DNA of 64,000 bases from Flavobacterium psychrophilum (GCA_001708385.1 CP012388.1:4078803-4142802); one strand, 5' to 3'; positions 1-8,181 are shown, counted from the stretch's first letter. Made by a program: numbers and translations. The notes: generated by a model not told the origin, from the sequence alone.

Positions 1-2
1 GT

Positions 3-317
3 ATTATTGCTACTGCACTTACCGACACCGGCTCTAAAATGGATGAAGTTATCTTTGAAGAATTTAAAGGTACAGGTAATATGGAGCTTCAGCTCGATAG
101 AAAAATCGCTAATAAGCGTATCTTCCCTGCTATCGATCTTACATCGTCAAGTACAAGGAGAGATGACCTTCTTCTTGATGAGAAAACAATACAGCGCATG
201 TGGATAATGAGAAAATACCTTGCGGATATGAATCCGGTTGAGGCTATGGACTTTATCAACGAACGCTTTAAGAAAACAAGAAACAATGAAGAGTTTCTTA
301 TCTCTATGAACGACTAA
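3..317 (+). CDS. rho: Transcription termination factor Rho, C-terminal part (5' end outside window)
   Basis: The reading frame is open from the window edge to the TAA at 315-317 and encodes the last 104 residues of Rho, the hexameric RNA-dependent ATPase that ends transcription. Diagnostic Rho text is visible: [20 protein letters not shown], then [11 protein letters not shown] and the arginine-rich region around [14 protein letters not shown]. The tail ([17 protein letters not shown]) is usual for Flavobacteria. The N-terminal RNA-binding part and Walker motifs lie outside the window. A strong hairpin with a T-tract follows 17 bases after the stop. Identification is secure; only the truncation by the window edge is unusual. 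Confidence 0.97.
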   Translation: MIATALTDTGSKMDEVIFEEFKGTGNMELQLDRKIANKRIFPAIDLTSSSTRRDDLLLDEKTIQRMWIMRKYLADMNPVEAMDFINERFKKTRNNEEFLISMND

Positions 318-333
318 GGAAATCAGCTATACT

Positions 334-366
334 AAAAAAGTCCCCTGTTTTGCAGGGGACTTTTTT
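334..366 (+). terminator. Rho-independent terminator after rho
   Basis: An 8-bp GC-rich stem (GTCCCCTG at 340-347 with CAGGGGAC at 353-360) is flanked by an A-run before and a T-run after, so it could end transcription from both directions: rho on the plus strand and the convergent secreted-protein gene on the minus strand. Confidence 0.85.
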
Positions 367-392
367 ATGTTTTAGTAAAACGTACAGTTGTA

Positions 393-983
393 TTATTTTG
401 CTTTGGACGAACCGCATTTCTCATTATAGTATTCTACAATATCCGGTATTGTCTTGTTGCTAAAAGTGTTGTCTTCCAGGCCTTCAAGGACACCGGGACA
501 CTGATTGAAATAGGTTGCTATCTTCTTTTTATTGCCTAATGCGGCAAATTCTTTCTCTCCTTTTCGCTTAACTCTTAAGTGCTTTGGTTCGGGCGATTTA
601 ATATCGTCTTCCTTTACATCCCATACGCCAACAGCTTCGGCATACAGGTTTACTTCTCCGGTTGCAATAACTTCAAAAAGAGAGTCTTGTGTTCCGTCAA
701 TATAAACTACGGGAATGAATTCAAATGTTTTTGGAGTGCCAAAATCGTGAAATACTACTTTAGAAATTGTCTCGCTATCCCAAAGATCGGGTTCATCGTC
801 TGTAGTAACGCGAAAAGAAACTTTGTCTTTAGGGATGCCGTAAAACGATTCTTTTACAAATTTTAGTGTTGCAAATCCGGTAACTTCTGTTCCGTCAAGG
901 AAATACATTGTAGCTTCGTGATCCTGAGCAGTGGCAGATAGCTGTGAAAGCAGCAGTAGCAGTAATATAGATAGTTGTTTCAT
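393..983 (-). CDS. Secreted hypothetical protein, 196 aa
   Basis: I do not recognise the family. The protein starts MKQLSILLLLLLSQLSATAQ, a clear Sec signal peptide ending in A-x-A-Q, so the ATG at 983 is preferred over a TTG eight codons upstream. The mature part is a mixed, mostly beta-looking sequence with many charged residues (YFLDGTEVTGFATLKF near the start) and two cysteines in the last third. This pattern suits a periplasmic or surface protein of Bacteroidetes. It ends convergently with rho and lies about 35 bp from the end of the next minus-strand gene, so the two secreted-protein genes may be co-transcribed. No function is proposed. Confidence 0.75.
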   Translation of the reverse strand: MKQLSILLLLLLSQLSATAQDHEATMYFLDGTEVTGFATLKFVKESFYGIPKDKVSFRVTTDDEPDLWDSETISKVVFHDFGTPKTFEFIPVVYIDGTQDSLFEVIATGEVNLYAEAVGVWDVKEDDIKSPEPKHLRVKRKGEKEFAALGNKKKIATYFNQCPGVLEGLEDNTFSNKTIPDIVEYYNEKCGSSKAK

Positions 984-1017
984 GCGTATTAGATGGCTTA
1001 GAAACAAATATACTACA

Positions 1018-1659
1018 CTATTCTTTTATAACCATAACCGAAGCCCTAAATCCTGTTGCCAGGTTCCATTGGTTTGACATCAGGAGTTTATCGGTGTCAT
1101 CATAAATAGCGAACTGGGCCGTGTTGGGACCCGATGTTCCCTGGTTCATAGCTTCGAAATCTATCTTGTTGAAACCCGGTTGGAGGGTTATCTGAAGTCC
1201 TCTGTTAAAGTTAGTTAGCGTAAATTCCTGTATGACAACTTTGTCGTTTACAAGTACCCTGATACGGTCGCCGTCCTCAAGGCCAAAGTCGGCAGCAAGG
1301 ATGTCAAGACGGCTTGATTTAGTACGTAATTCACCAAAGTGCTGGTTGCCACGGTATGCTGCATTCGATTCACCTCTTGGACTTACACTGGCATTTATTT
1401 TACTTCTGAACTCTTCTCCACGGTCTGCAAACGACTCATTTTTAGCCACATGCTCGTCTGTTCTTTCCAGGTCGTAAGAAGTAAAGCTCTTGCGGGGTTC
1501 GTCTTTTTTTGTGGGAACATCGGCTTTCGCTTTTGGTGCTACAGCAGGAATCGCGGTATTCGACTTAGGTATGGCAAGTCCGCCCATAGGGTTATCAACC
1601 TGAGCATATACTCCTGTTGCTGAAATAGTTAATAGTAAAATTGAAAATAAGTACTTCAT
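1018..1659 (-). CDS. Secreted hypothetical protein, 213 aa
   Basis: Unrecognised secreted protein. Residues 1-19 (MKYLFSILLLTISATGVYA) form a signal peptide with cleavage after VYA. Residues 20-110 are low-complexity, Pro/Ala/Lys-rich and hydrophilic. Residues 115-213 form a compact region (RLDILAADFGLEDGDRIRVL, then LQPGFNKIDFEAMNQG) that reads like a single beta-sandwich. The sequence suggests a linker plus one small C-terminal domain. The downstream neighbour is another secreted protein on the same strand with a short gap, consistent with a two-gene transcript. Function unknown; it looks like a conserved Flavobacteriaceae surface or periplasmic protein, an inference from style rather than a family match. 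Confidence 0.75.
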   Translation of the reverse strand: MKYLFSILLLTISATGVYAQVDNPMGGLAIPKSNTAIPAVAPKAKADVPTKKDEPRKSFTSYDLERTDEHVAKNESFADRGEEFRSKINASVSPRGESNAAYRGNQHFGELRTKSSRLDILAADFGLEDGDRIRVLVNDKVVIQEFTLTNFNRGLQITLQPGFNKIDFEAMNQGTSGPNTAQFAIYDDTDKLLMSNQWNLATGFRASVMVIKE

Positions 1660-1788
1660 GAAAACCGTATAATTTAAGCTGTAAATTACAAATCTAACTA
1701 ATTTTACGGGATAAGGTGCAATTAGTATGCCAGCTTACTGGTACTTTAAAACAAAATACCCGTTATATAGTATAAACGTGCAGGTTTA

Positions 1789-1959
1789 CTACTTATTACG
1801 TCCTGTTCTGCTCTTTTCGGCATCCCATTCATCGGCACTATTATGGCGGTCGCGGTCGTCTGTTCGGGTGATGTTTCCTTCCTTATCATAATGTGCGTTA
1901 TTATTTACATTATCGTCAGAAGACGTTGTTCTTTCATTTTGATTTTTATCGTCGTTCAT
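1789..1959 (-). CDS. Small hydrophilic protein, 56 aa
   Basis: A 56-codon frame runs from the ATG at 1959 to the TAG at 1789. The product starts MNDDKNQNERTTSSDD and ends EWDAEKSRTGRNK. It is extremely rich in Asn, Asp, Arg, Glu and Lys, with one Trp and no hydrophobic core, so it is probably disordered. An AAGG-type purine stretch lies about 6 bases before the ATG. The frame contains no rare-codon clusters and sits in an otherwise empty gap, which supports a real small gene, but chance cannot be excluded. No family recognised. Confidence 0.5.
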   Translation of the reverse strand: MNDDKNQNERTTSSDDNVNNNAHYDKEGNITRTDDRDRHNSADEWDAEKSRTGRNK

Positions 1960-2052
1960 AGCCTTAATTTTAGTGAATCTTAAAGTTATGAAAGATGTTT
2001 TGTCTTTTTGTTAAAACGATAATAAAGTGTAAACATCGGTTGAACGTGAATA

Positions 2053-2146
2053 CTCGTGAGGGATAGGCGCGGGCACGAGCGACAACGGAGCGAAGTATAG
2101 CAGATAGCCCGACCCGTAGCGATAGCGAAGGGGCACGCCCAAAAAA
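2053..2146 (-). repeat. Bacteroidetes-type multicopy intergenic element
   Basis: Read on the minus strand the element opens with GGGCGTGCCCC, continues through CGCTATCGCTACGGGTCGGG and closes with CCTATCCCTCACG. I recognise this GC-rich, imperfectly palindromic layout from many Flavobacterium-type intergenic regions, where it usually lies downstream of genes. Only one copy is in the window. The stretch is much more GC-rich than its AT-rich surroundings. Open frames running across it are by-products of the GC-rich sequence and are not reported as genes. Confidence 0.65.
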
Positions 2147-2188
2147 TCGAGTAAGGTAAAATCTCGACAACCATTAAAAGGCAACTGT

Positions 2189-3055
2189 CTAATAAATAAG
2201 CTCTTCTACGTTCTTCTTGATGTTTGCAGCTATTTTATCGAGCGGAAGGTCGTTAGGATCGGTTCCGAAAGGATCTTCTATTTCTTCGGCGATAATTTCA
2301 AGGCTTGCAAGCACATAGAAAATAAATACCACTACCGGAATTACATAGTACCCAAGCTGAAACACATAACCAAAGGGCAGTGTCATAACATAAAAGAAAA
2401 TAAACTTCTTGATGAAAGCACTATACGAGTAGGGGATAGGTGTGTTTTTTATACGCTCACAAACACCGCATATATCGGTAAACGACTGTAGTTCGGCGTT
2501 AAGTACAATAAGCTGATCGCCTGTAAGTTTGCCTTCGGTATACAGGTCGTTTATCTTAGCGATCATAGTCTTTGCTATCTGGTTGGGTTTGTGTGTATAA
2601 TGGTCGGCAGACAGCACGGCGTCGTCAAAAAGCTCATGACTTATGTCACGGTTTTTAAGATGCTGGTTCAGTACATCGGCATAGGCGGGTATAAGCCTCC
2701 TGAATATTGCCTTGTCTTCGGTATCCTTAAGCATAACGGCAAGTTTGATGGCAAGGTTGCGGCTGTTGTTTACCAGTGCGCCCCACATACGTCGGCCTTC
2801 CCACCAACGGTCGTAGGCGGTGTTGGTACGGAAAACAAGCAGCAAAGAGATAACAAACCCAAGCATGGTATGCATAATGGTAATGTTCTTAACATGGCTG
2901 GAATCAGACAGTTTCCAATATTCCAGTTCCAGGAACGCTATGGCTGCCGAGTATGCGCCAATGCCAAGCATCATTGGTATAAGCTTCTTAAACGTATCAC
3001 CTCTGTGAAACCTGAAAATAAACGTAAACCAGTCTTTAGGATTGTATGAAACCAT
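2189..3055 (-). CDS. Bestrophin family (UPF0187/RFP-TM) anion channel
   Basis: The 288-residue inner-membrane protein carries the bacterial bestrophin signature near residues 75-100: LVFRTNTAYDRWWEGRRMWG followed by LVNNSRNL. Hydrophobic segments lie near residues 27-45, 62-78, 215-235 and 237-255, and the C-terminus has the acidic EEIEDPFGTDPNDLPLD stretch typical of the family, which in eukaryotic relatives contributes to calcium binding. Bacterial members form pentameric ion channels; the ion selectivity of this one cannot be read from sequence. The gene stands alone. A TACATTTG box (minus sense) at 3252-3259 could be a distant -7 element. Length matches the family. Confidence 0.9.
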   Translation of the reverse strand: MVSYNPKDWFTFIFRFHRGDTFKKLIPMMLGIGAYSAAIAFLELEYWKLSDSSHVKNITIMHTMLGFVISLLLVFRTNTAYDRWWEGRRMWGALVNNSRNLAIKLAVMLKDTEDKAIFRRLIPAYADVLNQHLKNRDISHELFDDAVLSADHYTHKPNQIAKTMIAKINDLYTEGKLTGDQLIVLNAELQSFTDICGVCERIKNTPIPYSYSAFIKKFIFFYVMTLPFGYVFQLGYYVIPVVVFIFYVLASLEIIAEEIEDPFGTDPNDLPLDKIAANIKKNVEELIY

Positions 3056-3295
3056 TTTGTGTTTTATATTGCTTTTTAAGAAATTATCTAACTATTTTAC
3101 AATCGTATTATTGCACTTTCTGCTCTCAAAACGCCATTTTGCTGCGTAAAATTAATCGTTGTAACTATTTGATATTCAATAGTGCTTAAATTAATGTTGC
3201 GCTTTTTGGTTTTCAAAATTTGCTAATTTTTCAGACGATTGATAGCGTAGACAAATGTAGAGAAAATCCCTTACGAAAATATATCCATTTAATTG

Positions 3296-3342
3296 CTGAA
3301 AGAAACCTTTCAGTGAAGGCACTAAAAAGCGTTGTAATTTTG
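3296..3342 (+). promoter_or_regulatory. Candidate promoter with upstream inverted repeat
   Basis: TAATTTTG at 3335-3342 fits the Bacteroidetes -7 consensus TAnnTTTG and would start transcription about 55 bases before the secreted-protein gene at 3402. No TTTG is found at the expected -33 position. A perfect 7-bp inverted repeat (CTGAAAG, AAAC loop, CTTTCAG) at 3296-3313 sits just upstream and could be a regulator site. Confidence 0.35.
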
Positions 3343-3401
3343 TAGACGATTCTGTAAGATTTTATTTGAATTTACGTTATGAGTTTATAACTATCCATAT
3401 C

Positions 3402-4244
3402 ATGATAAAAAAAATCACCTGCATTATTGTATTGTTTTCATCGGTCGCTTTAATGGGACAGGATCTGACAGCTATAGAAAATAATATCAAAAAATTAAAC
3501 GGCACCGAAATACAGGCAGAGTGGGAGGCTATCAATACATACGACCAGTCCATACGTGAAAAAAGTAAATTTGATAGCAATGCTGATATTACCAATTTGT
3601 ACAAGGTAGCTCTTATGGAACATTATCATGGTTATCCAACCGATAAGTTGTATGGCTATCCTGCGTATACTACTCCGTGGGTAGTCTGGATTCACTGTCC
3701 AAGTACAGCCTTGGTGCAATATACTTTTCCGATTATTTTAAAAGGCAGGGATTTACAGCAACTCCCCGAAGACAGATTCCCCAATTATTTTGTGGGTGGG
3801 CTTCTATTACATATATACGGACTTGATATGGAGTTTGATACCGATTTCCATACCAATGGTGTTTCGCCAATAGCGCGTATGCTATATCGCCTGGAGGAAG
3901 AACGCCATGAAATTGACCTTAACAAACTAAAAAAGTTAACCGAAGAAGCCCTTGCGATTAATAAGTTGGATGTAAAAGCGGAATTAGGAAAGTGGAGCAT
4001 TGAGCAGCATGGCACCATCGTGACATTTTCGATAGCGAAGCTAAAAAAAGATTTCTACCTGATGAGGCAAAACAATGGTGGAGTGCCAACGTATAGTAAG
4101 TTAAGGCTTAAAAACAAAAAACTGGATTACCTGAATTTCGAAGAAGGCTACGGACACTATCATCTGGAAAATAAAGACGGCGATTTATTACTGAAAGATC
4201 ACACTGATACTACCATCAAGATTTTAAAACCGGTAAAGATTTAA
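3402..4244 (+). CDS. Secreted hypothetical protein, 280 aa
   Basis: Unrecognised. The ATG at 3402 gives a good signal peptide (MIKKITCIIVLFSSVALMGQ), so it is preferred to a TTG 36 bases upstream. The mature protein is rich in Tyr, Trp, His and Asp. A notable central stretch, residues about 68-115, reads MEHYHGYPTDKLYGYPAYTT and then PWVVWIHCPSTALVQYTFPI. A charged helical segment follows around residues 165-190 (RLEEERHEIDLNKLKKL), and the end has beta-strand-like repeats of Asp-Gly (DGDLLLKD). No catalytic motif is evident. Single gene, divergent from the bestrophin gene. Probably periplasmic or surface-exposed. Confidence 0.7.
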   Translation: MIKKITCIIVLFSSVALMGQDLTAIENNIKKLNGTEIQAEWEAINTYDQSIREKSKFDSNADITNLYKVALMEHYHGYPTDKLYGYPAYTTPWVVWIHCPSTALVQYTFPIILKGRDLQQLPEDRFPNYFVGGLLLHIYGLDMEFDTDFHTNGVSPIARMLYRLEEERHEIDLNKLKKLTEEALAINKLDVKAELGKWSIEQHGTIVTFSIAKLKKDFYLMRQNNGGVPTYSKLRLKNKKLDYLNFEEGYGHYHLENKDGDLLLKDHTDTTIKILKPVKI

Positions 4245-4713
4245 GTTCTGGATTTTGAGCACAGCGTAGCGAAAGGGTTTGTAGTGGTCTGGCAATCGGC
4301 AACCAAAAAGAACCAACAAAGGCAGAAGCCTTTACAACTGCTGCCTTATGCCGTTCAAAACCTGATAATTGTTTCAATATGCGTAAGTGCATATGCAATT
4401 GCCGAAACAGTTAATTTTAGGTTTCTCATGATCGAATGTGTCTGGGGGGCATTTTTCATGGGCGATGTTTTTGTTGATTTGTTATACCCAAATGTATCTC
4501 TCTTAATTCACACTAAAAACTTTTTGAGGTAAATGGGCCGTTTTATGAGGTGAGCAGTTTGTAATAGTACCCTTATAAATAAAATACTAATTAATTGTAT
4601 GCGGTAGGTAGTAAAGTGTCTAATCTCCAACTAAGTTAACACTTTATTTTTTTATTACTTAGGTACAATTACCTGAATTGAACAAGTAAGTATTTATCTA
4701 AGACATATGCCAT
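4245..4713. other. Intergenic region without a supported gene
   Basis: Between 4245 and 4713 I find no convincing gene. An 82-codon frame at 4284-4532 has no signal peptide, begins inside a repeat-like stretch and has low-quality composition. A short hairpin (AAAGGC, AGAA, GCCTTT) lies near 4318-4333, possibly part of a decayed intergenic element. Confidence 0.4.
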
Positions 4714-4743
4714 AAAAAAATCCCTCTTTCGGAGGGATTCATT
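4714..4743 (-). terminator. Terminator of the small membrane protein gene
   Basis: AATCCCTC and GAGGGATT form an 8-bp stem; on the minus strand it is followed by a run of seven T. It begins directly after the TAA of the 51-residue gene at 4744. Confidence 0.75.
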
Positions 4744-4899
4744 TTATCGGTTAAATTTTTTATCTTCTACTTTTACTCTGATAGCTCGTGAGTAAAGGTC
4801 GTCTTGTTTTTTTTGTTTCTTTCTCCATAAATAGAACGGAAGGTAGCTTACAGCTATTGTAGCTCCCAGAATCAGGCCAATTACATTTCCTGTGGTCAT
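4744..4899 (-). CDS. Small single-pass membrane protein, 51 aa
   Basis: A 51-codon frame from the ATG at 4899 to the TAA at 4744. Residues 4-24 (GNVIGLILGATIAVSYLPFY) form one transmembrane helix. The rest is strongly basic (LWRKKQKKQDD, then SRAIRVKVEDKK), placing the C-terminus in the cytoplasm by the positive-inside rule. A terminator follows immediately on the same strand, which supports expression as a stand-alone small gene. Family not recognised; one-helix basic micro-proteins like this are common and poorly described in Flavobacteria. Confidence 0.6.
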   Translation of the reverse strand: MTTGNVIGLILGATIAVSYLPFYLWRKKQKKQDDLYSRAIRVKVEDKKFNR

Positions 4900-5078
4900 A
4901 GTTCTGTCTTTTAATTAGATGAACTACTAATGTACGGAATTATTTAATACAGCAGTAAGGGATTTCCTGATTTGTTTGTGTTAAAGTTTCTGATGATGGT
5001 TGCCTGTTGATGGTTGATCGAACCTCACACCGTGAATAGTTAAATAGTTAGCAGATAAATTACCGTATTGTATTCATT

Positions 5079-5116
5079 ACAACTCCCTCTCCTTGGGAGA
5101 GGGTCGGGTGAGGCCT
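5079..5116. repeat. Intergenic hairpin repeat, CTCCCTCTCC type
   Basis: CTCCCTCTCCTTGGGAGAGG followed by GTCGGGTGAGG forms a short stem. I recognise this type of text (CCCTCTCC..GGAGAGGG..GGGTGAGG) as a recurrent intergenic repeat in Bacteroidetes. A related piece lies at 5178-5214. Confidence 0.5.
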
Positions 5117-5177
5117 AAATGTTTATAAAAAGAAACGCCACCGAGATTGTCTGGGTGAGGCTAATGTTTCATTTGCA

Positions 5178-5214
5178 AAAACCACCCCGCCTTCGGCACC
5201 CCTCCAAAAGAGGG
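5178..5214. repeat. Intergenic hairpin repeat, CCCCTCC type
   Basis: ACCACCCCGCCTTCGGCACC followed by CCTCCAAAAGAGGGG. The CCCCTC/GAGGGG stem and the CCGCCTTCGGC hairpin are a familiar multicopy intergenic text in this phylum. It lies about 70 bp after the related element at 5079. Confidence 0.5.
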
Positions 5215-5249
5215 GAAGACTCATGTCGTATAGCACTATCTCTAAACAA

Positions 5250-5273
5250 AAAAATCCCTCCGGAGAGGGATTA
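5250..5273 (-). terminator. Terminator downstream of the exonuclease III gene
   Basis: AATCCCTC, CGGA loop, GAGGGATT; on the minus strand a T-run follows the stem. It lies about 220 bases beyond the stop of the exonuclease gene, with no convincing gene between, so it probably ends that transcript. Confidence 0.6.
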
Positions 5274-5495
5274 CATAACCAATAAATCCGATATAAAGTT
5301 GTAGTGCTGTTTATAGCGGATTATAAAAGTACGGCCTATTTTATGGCTCATGTATCGTTTTACTACAGAGAAGTTATAAAATCGTGTTTTTGAGGTTTTT
5401 AATTCAAAAAGAGATTGTTAGCGATGCTGCCTTTCGGTCGAAAAGACAATGAACATCCTACAACCGACAACTGACAACCAATAACCAAAAGCCAA

Positions 5496-6272
5496 CTATT
5501 TACTAAGTTCAATCCACACCGGGGCATGGTCGCTGGTTTTTTCCCAGCCACGTACATGGCGGTCGACTTCGGCATGTTTGAGTTTCTTAACCAATTGCGG
5601 ACTCAGTAAGAAATGGTCGATACGCAGCCCGGCATTACGGTCGTAGGCTTTACGGAAGTAATCCCAGAAGGTATATATGGTTTCGTCGGGGTATAGCTTT
5701 CTAATAGCATCTGTCCACCCCTGAGCTACAAGGTTATGAAATGCCTCACGGGTTTCCGGACGGAAAAGCGCATCGTTTACCCAGCGTTCTGGTTTGTATA
5801 CGTCTTTTTCGGTGGGCATTACATTAAAGTCACCCAACAGTATAACCGGAATCTTGAATTCCAATAAAGCCTGTGCGCGGTCGGTTAGGCGTTGAAACCA
5901 CTTTAGCTTGTAGTCGAACTTAGGACCGGGCGCAGGGTTGCCGTTAGGCAGGTACAGGCAGCAAATGAGAATACCCTCTACCATAGCCTCAAGGTAACGG
6001 CTTTGTACATCTTCGGCATCTCCGGGCAGGGCGCGCCCAACCTCCTTTATATCCATTCCGTTTTTTACCAGGATGGCGACACCGTTCCATTGCTTTTGCC
6101 CGTGCCAGATGGCTTGGTATCCCGCATTGATAATGTCGGACTCAGGGAATTTCTCCTGCGGTGCCTTAAGCTCCTGGAGGCATACGATATCGGGTTGTGC
6201 CTCGCCAAGCCAGCGCAGCAGCACCGGCAGCCTCCCGTTGACTCCGTTTACGTTATATGTGGCTATTTTCAT
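5496..6272 (-). CDS. xth: Exodeoxyribonuclease III (AP endonuclease)
   Basis: Class II AP endonuclease and 3'-5' exonuclease of base-excision repair, in the endonuclease/exonuclease/phosphatase fold. Visible motifs include MKIATYNVNGVNGR at the start, the metal ligand Glu in IVCLQELKAP, Asp-x-Asn in LLGDFNVMP, and the catalytic Asp-His pairs near the end (LRIDHFLLS and KTSDHAPVWIEL). All metal-binding and catalytic residues expected for the family are present and the 258-residue length is normal. Acts in the cytoplasm on apurinic sites. It appears to be a single-gene unit. Confidence 0.95.
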   Translation of the reverse strand: MKIATYNVNGVNGRLPVLLRWLGEAQPDIVCLQELKAPQEKFPESDIINAGYQAIWHGQKQWNGVAILVKNGMDIKEVGRALPGDAEDVQSRYLEAMVEGILICCLYLPNGNPAPGPKFDYKLKWFQRLTDRAQALLEFKIPVILLGDFNVMPTEKDVYKPERWVNDALFRPETREAFHNLVAQGWTDAIRKLYPDETIYTFWDYFRKAYDRNAGLRIDHFLLSPQLVKKLKHAEVDRHVRGWEKTSDHAPVWIELSK

Positions 6273-6336
6273 AATACTAAAGTTACGGAGAGGTTTTACG
6301 TTGACGGTTAATAGTTAACAGTTTTTTGCGTAATAA

Positions 6337-7026
6337 TCAGCCGCCATAGTATTTTTCCAGTTTTACTAGGTGCCTGCGGGATTTTTCGCCTGCTTTAAAA
6401 TGAGTACTTACAGAACCGTCGCCATTTGAATAGGTTTTAAACGGAATCTGCAACTTGAATTTGTCTGAAGAATCAAGAAGATTTAAAATATCAGCAAGCT
6501 TTTTTATAAAATTGTCTATCTGCACAGCTTCATAACTATCAGGTACGGCATCAGGTGATGTATAAGTTTTTAAGCTGTAGATAGAATTTCTTTTATGCTG
6601 TAATGTATAAAGTACACCGGCTGGGAACTGGCTCCAAACAGGAATGAGCTGATGTGTAGGGAAACTGTCAACTTTTGTTTCTTCAATTAATTCCATTACA
6701 GACTTTGCCTCTTGTGGTGTAAGGCCAAAGGTCATTTTAAACTTTTTTCCGGTTTCTTTGTCGCCAAACTCGTTAGTTTCGTATACGTTATAAACAACAC
6801 TGCCAAAACAGGAACTGCCACGTTTATATACTGTAATAGCTGTACCGTAATGGGAAAGCCGAAAGGAATAATCATTGTTATCGTCTTCAATAGGGTCGTA
6901 ACCCAATTTTTTGTTTTGTTCCCGGATTTCAGGATAAATCGCAACATCGCTGCCTTGCGCGAATGTAAAGGCCGGCTCCTGAGCGAATGCGCAAATCGAA
7001 AACAGTAATAATAGATATTTTTGCAT
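6337..7026 (-). CDS. Secreted hypothetical protein, 229 aa
   Basis: Unrecognised. Residues 1-15 (MQKYLLLLFSICAFA) form a short signal peptide. The mature part starts QEPAFTFAQGSDVAIYPEIR. There is a basic C-terminus (FKAGEKSRRHLVKLEKYYGG) and a conserved-looking core with alternating strands (YGTAITVYKRGSSCFGSVVY). Two cysteines in total, one in the signal peptide. No lipobox, no T9SS domain and no enzyme motif. It lies 64 bp from the exonuclease gene in the same orientation, so it could be co-transcribed with it, but the products show no functional link. Confidence 0.7.
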   Translation of the reverse strand: MQKYLLLLFSICAFAQEPAFTFAQGSDVAIYPEIREQNKKLGYDPIEDDNNDYSFRLSHYGTAITVYKRGSSCFGSVVYNVYETNEFGDKETGKKFKMTFGLTPQEAKSVMELIEETKVDSFPTHQLIPVWSQFPAGVLYTLQHKRNSIYSLKTYTSPDAVPDSYEAVQIDNFIKKLADILNLLDSSDKFKLQIPFKTYSNGDGSVSTHFKAGEKSRRHLVKLEKYYGG

Positions 7027-7052
7027 GCACTAAGATATGAATTTACCGTAAC

Positions 7053-7092
7053 AAAAAACGGATAACAGTTTTTACCGCTATCCGTTTTTTAT
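7053..7092 (-). terminator. Terminator after the SDR gene
   Basis: AAAAAACGGATA and TATCCGTTTTTT make a perfect 12-bp stem around a loop of about 16 bases. It follows the SDR stop codon by 18 bases on the minus strand. Confidence 0.8.
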
Positions 7093-7110
7093 GTCTATTT
7101 TAATATGTCG

Positions 7111-7902
7111 TTATGAGTTACCATACAGGTTCGATTCACCGCCGTCAATAGCAATGGTTTGTCCGTTTACGTACTGGCATTCGTCACTTAAGAGGAAGGC
7201 AACCAGTTTACCCACTTCTTCGGGCTGACCTAGCCTTCTTGCAGGGTTACGCTGTGCGTACTCTGTCTCTGCAGCTTTAGGGTCGGATGGGTTAACCTGT
7301 TTAAAGGCTTCGGCAACCATTGGCGTTAAGATAGCACCCGGAGCGATAGCGTTGGTAAAAATGTTGTCTTTACCATATTCTATAGCGGCGTTTTTGGTCA
7401 TACCCGAAACAGCGTGTTTACTTGCTACATACGGCATCTGGTTGATAACCCCACGGATACCACCTACAGAAGCCACGTTTACAATCTTACCGCCACCGTT
7501 TTTCTGCATAGCAGGGATAACGTGTTTCAGTCCGTAATACACACCCATAAGGTTAATGTCGATCACCTTTTTGAAAACTTCCACATCATAGTCCACAAGC
7601 GGAGCCTGTTTGCCTTCGATACCTGCATTATTGTAGAAACCGTCGATCTTGCCGAATTCGGCAAGTGTTTTTTCTACGTAGTTTTTTACAGCTTCTTCGT
7701 CCGAAACATCGGCAACTACTGTAAGGATCTTCGCGTTTGGAGCGACAGCTTTAATATCTTCTTTCGCCTTGTTAAGGGCTTCTTCATTATAATCTACAAG
7801 GGCAAGGTCTGCACCTTTTTGCGCTAATACTTTTGAAGCAGCCAGACCAAGACCCATTCCTGCGCCGGTAACAATCACTGCTTTACCATTAAATATACTC
7901 AT
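7111..7902 (-). CDS. Short-chain dehydrogenase/reductase (SDR)
   Basis: Classical 263-residue NAD(P)-dependent SDR. The Rossmann glycine motif TGAGMGLG is at residues 12-19, NNAG at 91-94, and the catalytic Ser145, Tyr158 and Lys162 are in place (YVASK). Asp at the end of the second strand (LALVDYNE, residue 37) suggests preference for NAD over NADP. Overall pattern is close to glucose 1-dehydrogenase or cyclohexanol-dehydrogenase-like members, but substrate cannot be inferred. Cytoplasmic. The gene has its own terminator; its upstream neighbour is the divergent NACHT cassette, so it probably marks the left chromosomal flank of that insertion. Confidence 0.9.
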   Translation of the reverse strand: MSIFNGKAVIVTGAGMGLGLAASKVLAQKGADLALVDYNEEALNKAKEDIKAVAPNAKILTVVADVSDEEAVKNYVEKTLAEFGKIDGFYNNAGIEGKQAPLVDYDVEVFKKVIDINLMGVYYGLKHVIPAMQKNGGGKIVNVASVGGIRGVINQMPYVASKHAVSGMTKNAAIEYGKDNIFTNAIAPGAILTPMVAEAFKQVNPSDPKAAETEYAQRNPARRLGQPEEVGKLVAFLLSDECQYVNGQTIAIDGGESNLYGNS

Positions 7903-8181
7903 GATTTTATATTTTATTTCTCCTAAAGTTACAACACACCTAACGGCGTTCGCGTTAACAAACGGTTAATTAACGGAATTATTGTTTCTTTTTGAAGCAG
8001 TGAGGATTTTTGGCGAGGATTGTGGGGTTGAGAAATTAATTGTCAATATTAAAAGTAGTAGATGTATTAATATGCTTAAATTTCACAAAAAAAATGTGTA
8101 AAACTTTTCGCATTATTTTATTTAAACTACATTTTTTAGTTAAAATTTTGTTATATTGTGTCTTTTTAAACGTAATTTTAT
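7903..8181. other. AT-rich gap upstream of the NACHT cassette
   Basis: About 280 bp without a gene. The half nearer the cassette (8030-8181) is very AT-rich. TATATTGT near 8151 weakly resembles a -7 box for the NACHT gene, but no -33 element fits. No direct repeats or tRNA pieces are seen here, so I cannot define an insertion end. Confidence 0.4.

Noticed and set aside
1970..2174. Overlapping minus-strand frames of 62-66 codons
   Set aside because: They run through the GC-rich intergenic element at 2053-2146, which explains the lack of stops.
4284..4532. 82-codon open frame
   Set aside because: No signal, no family resemblance, starts in repeat-like sequence, no promoter or terminator arrangement; likely chance.
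5119..5304. 61-codon open frame across the CCCTCTCC-type repeats
   Set aside because: It is made largely of intergenic repeat sequence and a terminator hairpin.
5280..5350. Minus-strand 26-codon frame just before the terminator at 5250
   Set aside because: Too short, no supporting signal; the terminator is better assigned to the exonuclease transcript.
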